DNA from: DATNPH01 sp036703315
GTDB lineage: Bacteria > Cyanobacteriota > Cyanobacteriia > Cyanobacteriales > Coleofasciculaceae
Assembly: GCA_036703315.1 (NCBI GenBank)
Contig: DATNPH010000025.1
Location: forward strand, 1-64,000
DNA: 64,000 bases
Direction of reading: 5' to 3'
The translations under genes were made by a program, and so were the position numbers. Of the stretch, positions 1 through 9,232 are shown in pieces. The notes under the pieces were generated by a model. The model worked only from the letters and a program-made list of their open reading frames with translations. It was not told where the DNA came from and searched no databases. Each line of letters opens with the position of its first letter. The stretch's first letter is position 1.

Positions 1-1302
1 GGTTCATGGCAAGGTGAGTTGCGTCAAGCTACTAAACAAGGCAAGGAAATCATCGTTGCCAGTCGCTGGACCCTAATGCATGATGACGAGGGAAAACCCA
101 AATCTATCCTGAGTGTCAGCACTGATATTACAGAGAAAAAACAACTCGAAGCGCAGTTTCTCCGGGCGCAACGCATGGAAAGTCTCGGCACCCTGGCAAG
201 TGGCATCGCCCACGACCTCAACAATGCGCTGACGCCGATTATGATGACTGTTCAACTGTTGGAGAGAAAACTCCAGGATGAACAGAGTCACGAGTGGCTT
301 TCGATACTCGAAACCAATGTCAAACGTAGTGCCGACTTGGTCAAACAAGTGCTGTTATTTTCACGAGGACTCGAAGGTCAACGCACCACATTGGAGGTGA
401 AACGCTTAATTGCGGAAATTGAGCAGATTGTTAAACAGACATTTTCTCGGGCAATACAGGTTCGTAGTGAGCTACCGTCGGAAAACCTGTGGAATATCTT
501 AGGTGATTCGACTCAACTGCACCAAGTGCTGATGAACCTGTGCGTTAATGCTCGTGATGCGATGCCAGAGGGAGGTACCCTACAGATCACTGCCACAAAT
601 CTCTGGATTGATACCCACTATGCCCGGATGCATATTGATGCCAAGGTCGGTCCCTATGTTGTGATTACGGTATCTGATACGGGAATCGGCATCGAGCGAG
701 AAATCGTCGATAAAATATTTGAGCCGTTTTTCACAACCAAAGAGGTGGGTAAAGGCACAGGACTGGGTCTATCCACAGTCATGGGTATCATCAAAAGCCA
801 CGGCGGCTTTGTCAATGTATATAGCGAGCCAGGAAAAGGTACACACTTTAAGGTGTACTTACCTGTAACCCAGAGCAGGGAGACAAATTTTTCCTCAACT
901 AGTCAACAGGAATTACCTCTAGGTCATGGAGAGTTAATTTTGGTGGTTGATGATGAAGATTCAATTCGTGAGATTACCAAAACCTCGCTGGAAACCTATG
1001 GCTACAACGTTCTAGTTGCTAGTGATGGAATTGAGGCGATCGCACTTTACACACAGCATAAGCAAGAAATTAGTGCTGTGTTGATTGATATGATGATGCC
1101 CTCAATGGATGGTCCAACTACTATCCGGGTTTTACAAAAAATTAACCCCCTAGTCAAGATTATTGGGGTGAGTGGGCTGGTGTCGAACCATAAGATGATT
1201 GAACTGGTTGGTAATAACGTCAAGACCTTTTTGCCAAAACCTTACACCTCAAATGAATTGTTGACCAATCTACAGGTCGTTCTCAGTACAACTACAATGT
1301 AA
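1..1302 (+). CDS. Hybrid sensor histidine kinase with C-terminal receiver, 5' end outside window
   Basis: The reading frame is open to the first base, so the gene starts upstream; the TTG at 19 lies inside the PAS region and is not the start. Visible order: end of a PAS/PAC domain (ITEKKQLEAQF), HisKA with phosphoacceptor His in SGIAHDLNNAL (about visible residue 71), HATPase with N box NLCVNARDAMP and G boxes DTGIGI and GKGTGLGLS, then a receiver with acidic pair VVDDED, phosphoacceptor Asp in VLIDMMMP and Lys in LPKPY. No membrane segment is visible in the part present. The product should autophosphorylate and pass phosphate to its own receiver; the input signal is unknown because the N-terminus is missing. 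No partner gene is adjacent on the same strand. Confidence 0.93.
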   Translation, partial: GSWQGELRQATKQGKEIIVASRWTLMHDDEGKPKSILSVSTDITEKKQLEAQFLRAQRMESLGTLASGIAHDLNNALTPIMMTVQLLERKLQDEQSHEWLSILETNVKRSADLVKQVLLFSRGLEGQRTTLEVKRLIAEIEQIVKQTFSRAIQVRSELPSENLWNILGDSTQLHQVLMNLCVNARDAMPEGGTLQITATNLWIDTHYARMHIDAKVGPYVVITVSDTGIGIEREIVDKIFEPFFTTKEVGKGTGLGLSTVMGIIKSHGGFVNVYSEPGKGTHFKVYLPVTQSRETNFSSTSQQELPLGHGELILVVDDEDSIREITKTSLETYGYNVLVASDGIEAIALYTQHKQEISAVLIDMMMPSMDGPTTIRVLQKINPLVKIIGVSGLVSNHKMIELVGNNVKTFLPKPYTSNELLTNLQVVLSTTTM

Positions 1303-1335
1303 GAATGCCCTGTTAACGATTACTGTATTGATGTT

Positions 1336-1851
1336 TTAGAAGGAGGAAGCTTTCTTAGAAACATCCATAAAGTAGTCTTGCCAGCTCTGCACAAGTTGCT
1401 CAGATGCCGCTGTTCCTTCCATTGGAAAGCTCTCTATAAATTCTTTATCGGTACTGGGGTTGTAAGGACCTTCTTTCAGTTCGAGAATTACACTATCAGA
1501 AACCAACGCGACAAGCGTATGATAAATGCCTTCCGGCAATTCGATACCAAGGGTTGCACCGTTGGCACTGATACGTTCTGTATGTAGAATTTTACCGTTC
1601 TCATCGAAAAGAATTATCCCTACTTCCCCCTGGATCACAAGAAAGAACTCAAAGCCATTAACCTCTGGGGGTCGCAGATGTCGGTGGGGACGAACATAAG
1701 TTCCCGGTTCAAGGATGTTGAGTAATCGTTGAACTTTTTCTGAGGGTTCGTGGAAGTTGTAGTTTTGGCGCTGCCGGGGACTGCTACGAGCTTGTTCAGC
1801 TACATTGTCCAATAAGTCTTGAGTAAGGCGTTTAATTTGTGGCGATCGCAT
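1336..1851 (-). CDS. WbuC-family cupin-fold metalloprotein
   Basis: 171 residues with a single cupin barrel. The metal-site motif is seen as YVRPHRHLRPPEVNGFEFF (His, His and Glu ligands), followed by a second cupin motif near LPEGIYHTLVAL. This pattern and length fit the WbuC family, small cupins often found in O-antigen and surface-polysaccharide loci. Its biochemical role is not established. The neighbour on the same strand at 2052-3464 resembles an O-antigen ligase, which agrees with a surface-polysaccharide context, but a spacer of about 200 bp with STRR repeats separates them, so a shared operon is uncertain. Start ATG at 1851. Confidence 0.8.
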   Translation of the reverse strand: MRSPQIKRLTQDLLDNVAEQARSSPRQRQNYNFHEPSEKVQRLLNILEPGTYVRPHRHLRPPEVNGFEFFLVIQGEVGIILFDENGKILHTERISANGATLGIELPEGIYHTLVALVSDSVILELKEGPYNPSTDKEFIESFPMEGTAASEQLVQSWQDYFMDVSKKASSF

Positions 1852-1910
1852 ACCGCTCTTTTGTAATTAACCACCAGTGTATCGGCTAAGAGAAACAACC
1901 GCCGTTATTT

Positions 1911-1931
1911 GTCAGTGGTCAGTAGTCAGTT
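1911..1931. repeat. Heptameric STRR (GTCAGTN x3)
   Basis: Three consecutive heptamers GTCAGTG, GTCAGTA, GTCAGTT lie in the spacer between the cupin and the O-antigen-ligase-like gene. The motif CAGTAGTC in it is complementary to GACTACTG about 25 bases later, so the spacer can fold into a hairpin. Short heptameric tandem repeats of this kind are typical of filamentous cyanobacteria. Confidence 0.7.
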
Positions 1932-2051
1932 GTTTTTTCTACTGGCTACCGACTACTGCAAGGAGGGAGGTAGAAGTATATTTTCCCTTGAAGCCTTCTG
2001 CCTTCCAGGAAGCTTTGATCATTTTAATCGACTGATTGCGACCAGACCCGA

Positions 2052-3464
2052 TTAACTAGGCAAGCGTTGTCTGGATTGAGGCAGAGAACGCTTGGGTATC
2101 GTTGAAGGAGTGCCTTTTAGCTGATTGGCTTGTTTCTCGTCAAGGACAACCCCTGCTATTCCCCCACTAGCGAGTGCAAAGATCGGGTTAGTCATGGCGT
2201 TCAAGACACAGTCCAGCATATACAGCGTTACGACTACTGCTAGCACAACCCCTGGTGCTACTTTAGGGTGAGTCCACATCCTAGCCGGATAACGTAATAG
2301 AACCAAAGCCGCAGATGGCACTAACAGGGCTGCAAAACTACTGATCAGCCCGACTAAACCGTACACACCAAACGAAATAATCCACAAGCTATCAGTGACA
2401 GAGACATCTATTAAATCTCCTTTCCAGTTCCGTTCATATACACGGTTTCGTCCGAATCCCCCCCACCCAAGAATCATTTGCTGCCGTGCTTTTTTGGCTA
2501 ACTTTTCCTCGTTATCCAATCTAAACTTTAACGACTGGGCACGCTCTGGACCAGAAAGCTGCGTCGCCACGGCATTAACCTGCTGGATATCAACGGCACT
2601 GTTCACCCCATTGTATAGGTACATTGACATCCCGAAAATTAGAAGCAACAGCGGGAGCGCCGTGCGTAACCAATTACCACAAAACAAGATCGCCAGCCCT
2701 ATCAGCAGTAATAGGTAGGCACCCGTGGAGCGACACAAGATAAATGTGATGATTAAGACAATTACAAGCTGTTTGATGGGGATGTTCCAGAGTTGCTTGA
2801 GGGTTCCACTTTTCCACAGCCAAATCCCACATAGTGTCGCCGCCATCATCCACGCACCTACCATCAGACCGTGGCTCATGAACACAGTCGGTCTATATCC
2901 CCCTAAACGCATTGCCTGGTTAAAGTCTTGGCTAGCATAGTAGCCATAAACCCATCGGTGCATCTGCGGACTAAGCCGCCCTTCAATTAAGCACAAAGGA
3001 ACATAGCTTAACCCACCGATGAAAATACCAGTTGCCAACTCGCGCAACCCAGTCATGCTATTGAGATAGACCCGACCCATAAGATAGGGCACTCCCCAGG
3101 TCATCACTTGCGTAAAAACGGATGACATGCCGTCGTATGGACCCAGACCATTAACCATGGATGAAGGTAACGGGCAGAAACACCAAATCAACATCGGCAA
3201 GTCAACCCAGCCCGGTTTAAAGGCAGCGAAGCGCATCGGGTCGTAGAGCAACGTTGCTAGCAACAGGCTGTAACCTGTTGCGTTCATCTTGTCATACACC
3301 GGGATACCTGGCAGTTTGAATTGCGCTACTGGGAGGTATAACCACGCCACGATGAAACTTACAATAACCGCTCGCTGTGGCGGAAACTTCTGGAATATGT
3401 ATAGAAGGACGATTGGAAACCAAATGAACAGGGCTAATAGCGCTTGAGGACTTTGCAGCTCCAT
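2052..3464 (-). CDS. O-antigen ligase/polymerase-like polytopic membrane protein
   Basis: 470 residues, strongly hydrophobic throughout with roughly ten predicted membrane spans (for example ALLALFIWFPIVLLYIF, GAYLLLLIGLAILFCGN and GLVGLISSFAALLVPSAA). A hydrophilic segment between the last spans contains conserved-looking charged residues and GWGGFGRNRVYERNWKG, like the periplasmic loop of Wzy/WaaL-type O-antigen polymerases and ligases. The C-terminus is basic and hydrophilic. It probably acts in the plasma membrane on lipid-linked polysaccharide, but the family call rests on topology and loop style only. Start ATG at 3464. The upstream cupin neighbour (WbuC type) fits a polysaccharide role. 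Confidence 0.6.
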   Translation of the reverse strand: MELQSPQALLALFIWFPIVLLYIFQKFPPQRAVIVSFIVAWLYLPVAQFKLPGIPVYDKMNATGYSLLLATLLYDPMRFAAFKPGWVDLPMLIWCFCPLPSSMVNGLGPYDGMSSVFTQVMTWGVPYLMGRVYLNSMTGLRELATGIFIGGLSYVPLCLIEGRLSPQMHRWVYGYYASQDFNQAMRLGGYRPTVFMSHGLMVGAWMMAATLCGIWLWKSGTLKQLWNIPIKQLVIVLIITFILCRSTGAYLLLLIGLAILFCGNWLRTALPLLLLIFGMSMYLYNGVNSAVDIQQVNAVATQLSGPERAQSLKFRLDNEEKLAKKARQQMILGWGGFGRNRVYERNWKGDLIDVSVTDSLWIISFGVYGLVGLISSFAALLVPSAALVLLRYPARMWTHPKVAPGVVLAVVVTLYMLDCVLNAMTNPIFALASGGIAGVVLDEKQANQLKGTPSTIPKRSLPQSRQRLPS

Positions 3465-4140
3465 AAGATTTGCTTAGCAACACTATATAAATGGGCTTTC
3501 TGTAGAGCACCACAAAACTTACTGATAGTTTCTCAAGGTTAACTTAAGTACGCGTCTGCTGTAGATCTAGGATGTAGATAAATCGTCTAGAGGAATTATC
3601 CAGATTCCTAAGAAACCCTGTCGGTGACGGTTGAGTGAGACATAAGTTCTCAGTCAAATTCTCGGGTTTTGCGTTTGAGATTCGACAAGACACGCTCATG
3701 ATACCTCTGTTCGTAGTAGTCAGCTCCTGAGCGAATATACTTACTACCCCCGGACAGTTTCAAGAAAGGAGATAGCTACTCGACCAAGGCTAATGACCGA
3801 TGAGGGAAAGCGTTAGGGGTGGAAGTATCACTTGAACAACATACAGTTAATTGTTCAGCTGTACATCTACGTTTTGTCGGATTGACCCTTTGTTAAAAGT
3901 TTTTGAAAATTGACTGAGGGTAGGATTTTCTTGGCTGATAGCAATCATGAATGAGTTCCGGGACTACCTACCAGTTGTCAGGCAACACCAGTTAGTCAAA
4001 TCTAAAGATCAAGCAAAGGACAAAAGCAAATTTTTTCTGTCGTAGCTAAATTAGTCTACTTAAGGTAGGAGGTCAATAACCAAGTAAATGAGCAATTATA
4101 TAAATGAAAATCCAAAACATCTAAACGGACTCTTGATTTT
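3465..4140. other. Intergenic region without recognised gene
   Basis: 676 bp between the divergent O-antigen-ligase-like gene and the response regulator. No open frame with recognisable protein content, no tRNA and no clear hairpin terminator was seen. It must hold the promoters of both flanking genes, but no convincing -35/-10 pair stood out. Confidence 0.6.
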
Positions 4141-4554
4141 ATGGAATCTTTTCAAGCTAAACCTCAGGCTAAACGCCTTCTAATTGTGGATGATATAGAG
4201 GATAACTTGTTTCTACTACAGTCAATTTTAACCCAAGAAGGATATGATGTTGATAGTGCTAAAAATGGCAAATTAGCATTAGCAAAAATAGAAGCTTCGC
4301 CACCTGATTTAATATTGCTTGATGCCATGATGCCAGGAATGGATGGTTATGAAGTAACTCGGCGTATTCGGCATAATGAAAATATTCCCTATATTCCAGT
4401 TATTATGATTACTGCTTATGAGAATGCTGACGTACCTCAAGGTTTAGATTTAGGAGCCAATGACTTTATTCGTAAACCTATTGATTTTGATGAACTAATG
4501 GCAAGAATCAATGCACTTCTGCGGTTAAAACCAATCATTAATTCTCCTGAATAA
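4141..4554 (+). CDS. Single-domain response regulator (receiver only)
   Basis: 137 residues consisting of one receiver domain. The acidic pocket is in LLIVDDIEDN, the phosphoacceptor Asp in LILLDAMMPGMDGYE, the conserved Thr in MITAYEN and the Lys in FIRKPIDFDE. No output domain follows, so it would act as a phosphorelay intermediate or a CheY-like protein-protein switch. It is not in an obvious operon with a kinase: an unknown 115-residue gene follows after 150 bp, and the ethylene-receptor-like kinase at 5094-6404 is convergent. That kinase lacks a receiver of its own, so this protein is a possible partner, by proximity only. Confidence 0.93.
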   Translation: MESFQAKPQAKRLLIVDDIEDNLFLLQSILTQEGYDVDSAKNGKLALAKIEASPPDLILLDAMMPGMDGYEVTRRIRHNENIPYIPVIMITAYENADVPQGLDLGANDFIRKPIDFDELMARINALLRLKPIINSPE

Positions 4555-4708
4555 ATCAATAGCTAACTATGAGCCAGTAGCAAAAAAGTAGCCTTTGATT
4601 TATGAACCCGGCGCTGAACCCTAAGGGCTATATGGCGCGGGGCTTATAGCTCCCCTAAACATCCACGAGAGGCTAAGATAAGCACTGTAGAACTAGGGGA
4701 AAGCTTTT

Positions 4709-5056
4709 ATGGAATGGGCATGGCCGATAGATGAACGTTTAAGCGATCGCTTACCGCCACGTTTCCCCATGTGGGGGCGGGTTCGCACCCGTACTGACTG
4801 GGGTACTGTTATGGGGTTGCGATTGGCAGTGGAAACACCAGGGGAAGAGATAATCGTTCCTGAGCGAAATTTGAGGAGTTTAACGAAGTCTGAAAAAGCC
4901 GCTATTCAAAGGGAAAAGCCACTACCTGGAGCCGAGTTGAGTGACCTGTTACTTTGCGACTGGGCATACTTTGTCGTTTTTGATGAGGACAGTCCTTCCG
5001 CTGGCACAGTCAAAGAAAAATGGATTTTAGAGCAAGAGCTGGAAGAACTTCAATAG
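4709..5056 (+). CDS. Conserved hypothetical protein (115 aa)
   Basis: I do not recognise a named family. The product is soluble, with an acidic C-terminus (KEKWILEQELEELQ), a basic and Trp-rich N-terminus (MEWAWPIDERLSDRLPPRF), and no membrane segment or signal peptide. A HIP1 site GCGATCGC encodes part of the N-terminus. The start ATG at 4709 follows GGGGAAAG, a plausible ribosome-binding site. Length and composition look like a genuine cyanobacterial gene rather than a chance frame, but no function can be proposed. It ends 37 bp before the end of the convergent kinase gene. Confidence 0.6.
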   Translation: MEWAWPIDERLSDRLPPRFPMWGRVRTRTDWGTVMGLRLAVETPGEEIIVPERNLRSLTKSEKAAIQREKPLPGAELSDLLLCDWAYFVVFDEDSPSAGTVKEKWILEQELEELQ

Positions 5057-5093
5057 CCTCTGTTGCTAGTCCATTTGGAGATATATTACATTT

Positions 5094-6404
5094 TTATAAA
5101 TAGCTCCGGGCTTGAGAAAAAGCGATCGCCCTTTCCTTAGCTTGTAGGCGTGCTGTACCTGTAGACACTTCTGTTGTCAGCCTGGACTTGGTATTGCTAT
5201 CAACTACTTGAGCTGGAAGGCGTACCGTAAAAGTAGAACCTTTACCCAACTGGCTAAAAGCCGTGATTTCGCCCCCCATCATCTGGCAGAAGTAGCGGCT
5301 AATTGTCAGTCCTAGACCAGTACCACCGTACTTGCGGGTCGTGGAGGCGTCTACTTGGGTGAAGACTTGGAAGATCTTTTTGAGTTGCTCCGGCGTCATA
5401 CCGATGCCGATATCCGTCACCCGAAAAATGATAAATGAGGAATTAGATTCCTGATTCGACTGGGTGACGTTGGACTTCTCTTCACAGCTGACCTCTAACG
5501 TGATAATGCCCTGTTCAGTAAACTTTGCAGCGTTGCTCAGAAGGTTCAGGAGGACTTGACGAACTTTGGTTCGGTCAGCGTGCATGGTACTCAGTGTGCT
5601 GACACAATTTACGAATAGAGTATTACTGTTTTTCTCGATCATTGATTGGGTGGTAGTCACGACTTCGTCAATCAATCTCGGAATATTGAAGGTTTCCAGG
5701 TAAAGGTTCATCTGCCCCGCTTCAATCTTAGAGATGTCGAGGATATCGTTGATTAGGGTCAACAAGTTTATACCGGAGCAGTGAATCGCTTCTAGGTCAG
5801 GAATAAAGTCTGTATAGCCTAAGTCTTCCGCATCATCTTTAAGGAGCTGGCTAAAACCGATAATGCCATTGAGGGGAGTGCGCAACTCATGGCTCATATT
5901 GGCAAGAAACTGGCTCTTAGCAAGGTTGGCCGCTTCGGCTGCTTCTTTTGCCTTTTGCAATTCGGTTTCCGCACGCCTGCGCTCAATGATTTCGGCTTTC
6001 AGTGCTTGGTTTACAGCCTCCAATTGTGCTGGACTGGGCAGAGCAAGTGCTTTGGGAATTAACGACACCAGTTCTAAAGCTGTATATATGGAAATCAAAG
6101 CAGTAATCGCTTTGACTAAGCTTGATAGCCAATAATCCGGATGCCAAAGTGTCCATATTTCCATAACATGGCTTGTACCACAGGAAACAATAAAGGCTCC
6201 GAACAACAGAAAAATTTGATTAAAGGGCATATCTCGTCTTTTTTTGACGAAATAAACCAGCATAATTGGAATTGAGTAATAAGCTAGTGTAATCAAACAG
6301 TCAGATATGATATTTAGCCACACCAACTCTGGCTTCCATAGATAACAATGCCCATGGGGAATAAAATTTCCTGAGTAAAAATAGTTGCTCAAAAAATCCC
6401 ACAT
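5094..6404 (-). CDS. Ethylene-receptor-type (ETR1-like) sensor histidine kinase
   Basis: 436 residues. The N-terminus has three membrane helices that match the ethylene-binding domain of plant ETR1 and cyanobacterial Slr1212. Counting from the start, Asp35, Tyr42, Ile45, Pro46, Cys75 and His79 keep exactly the spacing of ETR1 Asp25, Tyr32, Ile35, Pro36, Cys65 and His69; Cys75 and His79 lie in SCGTSHVMEIW and would hold the copper ion that binds ethylene. A short coiled coil (about residues 130-165) leads straight to HisKA (ANMSHELRTPLNG) and HATPase (DIGIGM, GGTGLGLTISRYF). Unlike plant ETR1 there is no GAF domain and no receiver. The kinase should sit in the plasma membrane. Start ATG at 6404. 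Confidence 0.9.
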   Translation of the reverse strand: MWDFLSNYFYSGNFIPHGHCYLWKPELVWLNIISDCLITLAYYSIPIMLVYFVKKRRDMPFNQIFLLFGAFIVSCGTSHVMEIWTLWHPDYWLSSLVKAITALISIYTALELVSLIPKALALPSPAQLEAVNQALKAEIIERRRAETELQKAKEAAEAANLAKSQFLANMSHELRTPLNGIIGFSQLLKDDAEDLGYTDFIPDLEAIHCSGINLLTLINDILDISKIEAGQMNLYLETFNIPRLIDEVVTTTQSMIEKNSNTLFVNCVSTLSTMHADRTKVRQVLLNLLSNAAKFTEQGIITLEVSCEEKSNVTQSNQESNSSFIIFRVTDIGIGMTPEQLKKIFQVFTQVDASTTRKYGGTGLGLTISRYFCQMMGGEITAFSQLGKGSTFTVRLPAQVVDSNTKSRLTTEVSTGTARLQAKERAIAFSQARSYL

Positions 6405-6996
6405 ACAATTATCTTCATTAGTTTCAAACTACTGTGCCCAGCGTAAATTGGGAGTTTGAGGAAGGATGATCGCACAAATCAGACACAATGAAAAATTCAC
6501 GATTTGCTTAATAGCGATGCCCTGCTTCACACACCTCTATATTGCACCGAAGTAAATATTGGTAAGCTGCTGTACATTTTCAACTGCGTGTTAAAGTAAT
6601 TGAATTTAGGGTAAAGGGTATAGCTGGATTCACCTCTACCGCAAAATTGCAAAGTTGTATTGCTAATTAAATGTACAATAACTTAGCCTAAATGTCCCTA
6701 TGAGCTACTTTATCTGACTCAACTAAGTAATAATACTTAATTGTTTTCTCCGTGACCTCCTTGGACAGGCTCACCTCACAAGAGATACAAAGTATATAAT
6801 AATATTGTGTTGTGCAACATGCCATGACTTGACTCCCTGCTCCTTTCTACTAAGCTGTCGCGCCTACAAGTTGCATTATGAAAATTGCTAAAAGTCTCGC
6901 GACCCTTAGGTTAGAGAATTTTAAATTTTGAATTGCTTAGTAGCTAGTTTAACTTCAATAACTTCACTCAAGCAAAGTAGCAACTTAGGGAATTGG
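6405..6996. other. Intergenic region without recognised gene
   Basis: About 590 AT-rich bases between two minus-strand kinase genes. No coding potential recognised. It must hold the promoter for the ethylene-receptor-type kinase and the transcript end of the IS-split kinase, but no convincing hairpin terminator was seen. Confidence 0.55.
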
Positions 6997-9126
6997 CTAC
7001 CCTTGCGGAATCTTAATGATTAACTCTGTTCCTTGCCCCGGTTCTGAAATACAGTACAATTTTCCGCCGTGCCTTTCCACAACAATCTGGTAACTAATCG
7101 ATAATCCCAGACCTGTTCCTTGCCCTACTGATTTCGTCGTAAAGAAAGGGTCAAACATCTTAGAGGCTAGCTCCTTTGTTATGCCAATCCCATTATCCGC
7201 AATGCGAATTACGGCCCAATACCCTTCGTCTACCTCCGTGCGAATCCGAATCCAAGGGGATGTAGATTGCCGATGAGTTTGGGTTGATAGCATTAGTGTT
7301 AGGGAAGCGGTAGCGAGACCAGGAGCATTACCTTTAAGCTTAAACCTGTCAGTATCCACCTGCTCCAAAGCATCGATCGCATTGCTCAAAATGTTCATAA
7401 AAACTTGGTTTAGCTCACTCGGATAGCACTCTACCAAGGGCAAATCGCCATACTCTTTAATCACTTTAATATCTAGATGCTTTGGTTTAGCTTTCAAGCG
7501 GCTTTGCAGAATCATCAAGGTGCTCTCAATCCCTTCGTGGATATCGACGGCTTTTCTTTCTGATTCATCGACGCGGGAGAAGTTTCTCAGCGATTTGACA
7601 ATCTGGTGAATGCGCTCTGTTCCCACCTGCATTGAATCGAGGAGCTTTGGTAAATCTTTCCTGAGATACTCTAGCTCGATCGCTTCAATTTCCTCGTGGA
7701 TTGCTCGTGTGGGATTGGGATATTGTTGTTGGTAAACTTGCACCAGTCTGAATAAATCTTGGGTATAACCCTTCGCGTGAATCAGATTGCCATAAATAAA
7801 ATTGACGGGGTTATTGATTTCATGCGCCACCCCTGCAACCAACTGACCTAAGCTTGACATTTTTTCAGTTTGCACCAATTGGGCTTGAGCATGTTGGAGT
7901 TCGTGCAATGCTTTCTCTAGCTTCTCGGCTTGCGCCCTTAATAAGGCTTCTGATTGCTGTAGCGCCTCTGCTACTCGCTTGCGCTCAGCGACTTCGGATT
8001 CCAATTCTTGATTAGCCGTTGATAGTTGTTTCGTGCGCTCTTGGACTCGTTTTTCCAGTTGTTCCTTTGCACTTTTGATTTCCTGGAATTTTTGTTCAAG
8101 CGTGCCAGCCATGCACTTAAAGTTGTCTACCAACGTATTTATCTCTCTTACCCAGCTAGTGGGCCAAACGATTGCTTTTTGGTCAAGCAATTTATCCGGC
8201 ACATCAGTAGTCACAACTGCCAGTCTCCAGAGGGGTTTAGCTAACCAGTAGCTGATCATGTTGGCTAGGAGCAGCGCTAATACAGTGATTACTAGCATGA
8301 TGGCTAGGCTATTGATGTAGAGATTTTGCAGGTAGTCGAAGTGTGGTTGGGTGGGAGCTTCAACAATCACAGTCCAAGGAAGTTCGTTACTGGTAGGAGT
8401 TCTTTGCACATAAAACGAGTTTTTCCAACGGATCATGATCGGCATTTTCCCTATCGGAAGCCATTGGTAAACCTTGGCATTGATCGGATAAATATCTCCA
8501 CCTTTACTAGAGTCAAAGGCTTCTAGGGTTGGTTGGTCAGAGCGGGTGCTCGCAATAACACGCTCTTGACGATCAAGGAGAGTGATTTCCAACTCCTGTT
8601 GATCGCGCAATGAATTGAGGCGTTGGTCAATCAAGTTTAGACTACTCTGGCTGACTACACTGCCAAGCAAGCGATTGTTACGCATGACTGGCACGCTTTG
8701 GATGAGCATAAGTGAAGGAGTAGCATCACCTACACTTACGGCAGCCGACGTTATGAGTGGCTGGGTGAGGTCTAACGCCTTCAACTGGGTGGCGTTAGCA
8801 GTAGTCATGCCTCTAGCAGGATAGGAAGCGATCGCTTTACCCGCCTCGTTGATAATAAACAGTTGATGAAAATCTGGGAAGGTGCGCTGCAAGAGTTCTG
8901 TGCTTTGCTGCAACGCTATTGATGATGCCCCATCCCAACGAGCGGCGATGTCTGCCAGTTGCTGGAGTGCTTTCTGAGTTTGTTGATGCCATGAGCGCAA
9001 TTCAACCACTACGTCTTTAGATTGATGTTGCAGATTGGTGTGAATTGTCGTTTCTATAGTGCTCAGGGCACTTCTGCTATGCAAAACCATGAGCGTTAAA
9101 GCCGGAAAGAAGATAAAGGCAACCAA
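6997..9126 (-). CDS. Cache-HAMP-type sensor histidine kinase, 3' portion of an IS-split gene
   Basis: The host frame is open from 9192 down to 6997, but the gene's natural start is at 11064, beyond the insertion sequence. From the TTG at 9126 the frame gives 709 residues: a membrane helix (VAFIFFPALTLMVL), an extracytoplasmic Cache-like sensor of about 230 residues, a second helix (LAIMLVITVLALLLANMI), a HAMP-like segment, a coiled coil, HisKA with His435 in GVAHEINNPVNF, and HATPase (NILSNAIDALEQ, GQGTGLGLSISYQ). All kinase motifs are intact, so a shortened but active protein could be made if transcription and translation restart inside or next to the IS. The kinase core resembles that of the protein at 30224-32590. 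Confidence 0.85.
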   Translation of the reverse strand: MVAFIFFPALTLMVLHSRSALSTIETTIHTNLQHQSKDVVVELRSWHQQTQKALQQLADIAARWDGASSIALQQSTELLQRTFPDFHQLFIINEAGKAIASYPARGMTTANATQLKALDLTQPLITSAAVSVGDATPSLMLIQSVPVMRNNRLLGSVVSQSSLNLIDQRLNSLRDQQELEITLLDRQERVIASTRSDQPTLEAFDSSKGGDIYPINAKVYQWLPIGKMPIMIRWKNSFYVQRTPTSNELPWTVIVEAPTQPHFDYLQNLYINSLAIMLVITVLALLLANMISYWLAKPLWRLAVVTTDVPDKLLDQKAIVWPTSWVREINTLVDNFKCMAGTLEQKFQEIKSAKEQLEKRVQERTKQLSTANQELESEVAERKRVAEALQQSEALLRAQAEKLEKALHELQHAQAQLVQTEKMSSLGQLVAGVAHEINNPVNFIYGNLIHAKGYTQDLFRLVQVYQQQYPNPTRAIHEEIEAIELEYLRKDLPKLLDSMQVGTERIHQIVKSLRNFSRVDESERKAVDIHEGIESTLMILQSRLKAKPKHLDIKVIKEYGDLPLVECYPSELNQVFMNILSNAIDALEQVDTDRFKLKGNAPGLATASLTLMLSTQTHRQSTSPWIRIRTEVDEGYWAVIRIADNGIGITKELASKMFDPFFTTKSVGQGTGLGLSISYQIVVERHGGKLYCISEPGQGTELIIKIPQG

Positions 9127-9187
9127 CAGGTTAAATAATGTCTGTTGAAGAGATATTGTTTTAACTGCTTTGGGGCGTGCAAGCCAG

Positions 9188-9192
9188 TTAGA
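9188..9192. repeat. Left target-site duplication TTAGA
   Basis: TTAGA directly abuts the left terminal repeat of the IS and is repeated directly at 10511-10515 next to the right terminal repeat. Removing the IS plus one copy (1323 bp, a multiple of three) rejoins the flanking kinase frame. Confidence 0.88.
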
Positions 9193-9232
9193 CAGGACTT
9201 ACGCAACTGTCACATGCGCTCGCTTACCAAAA

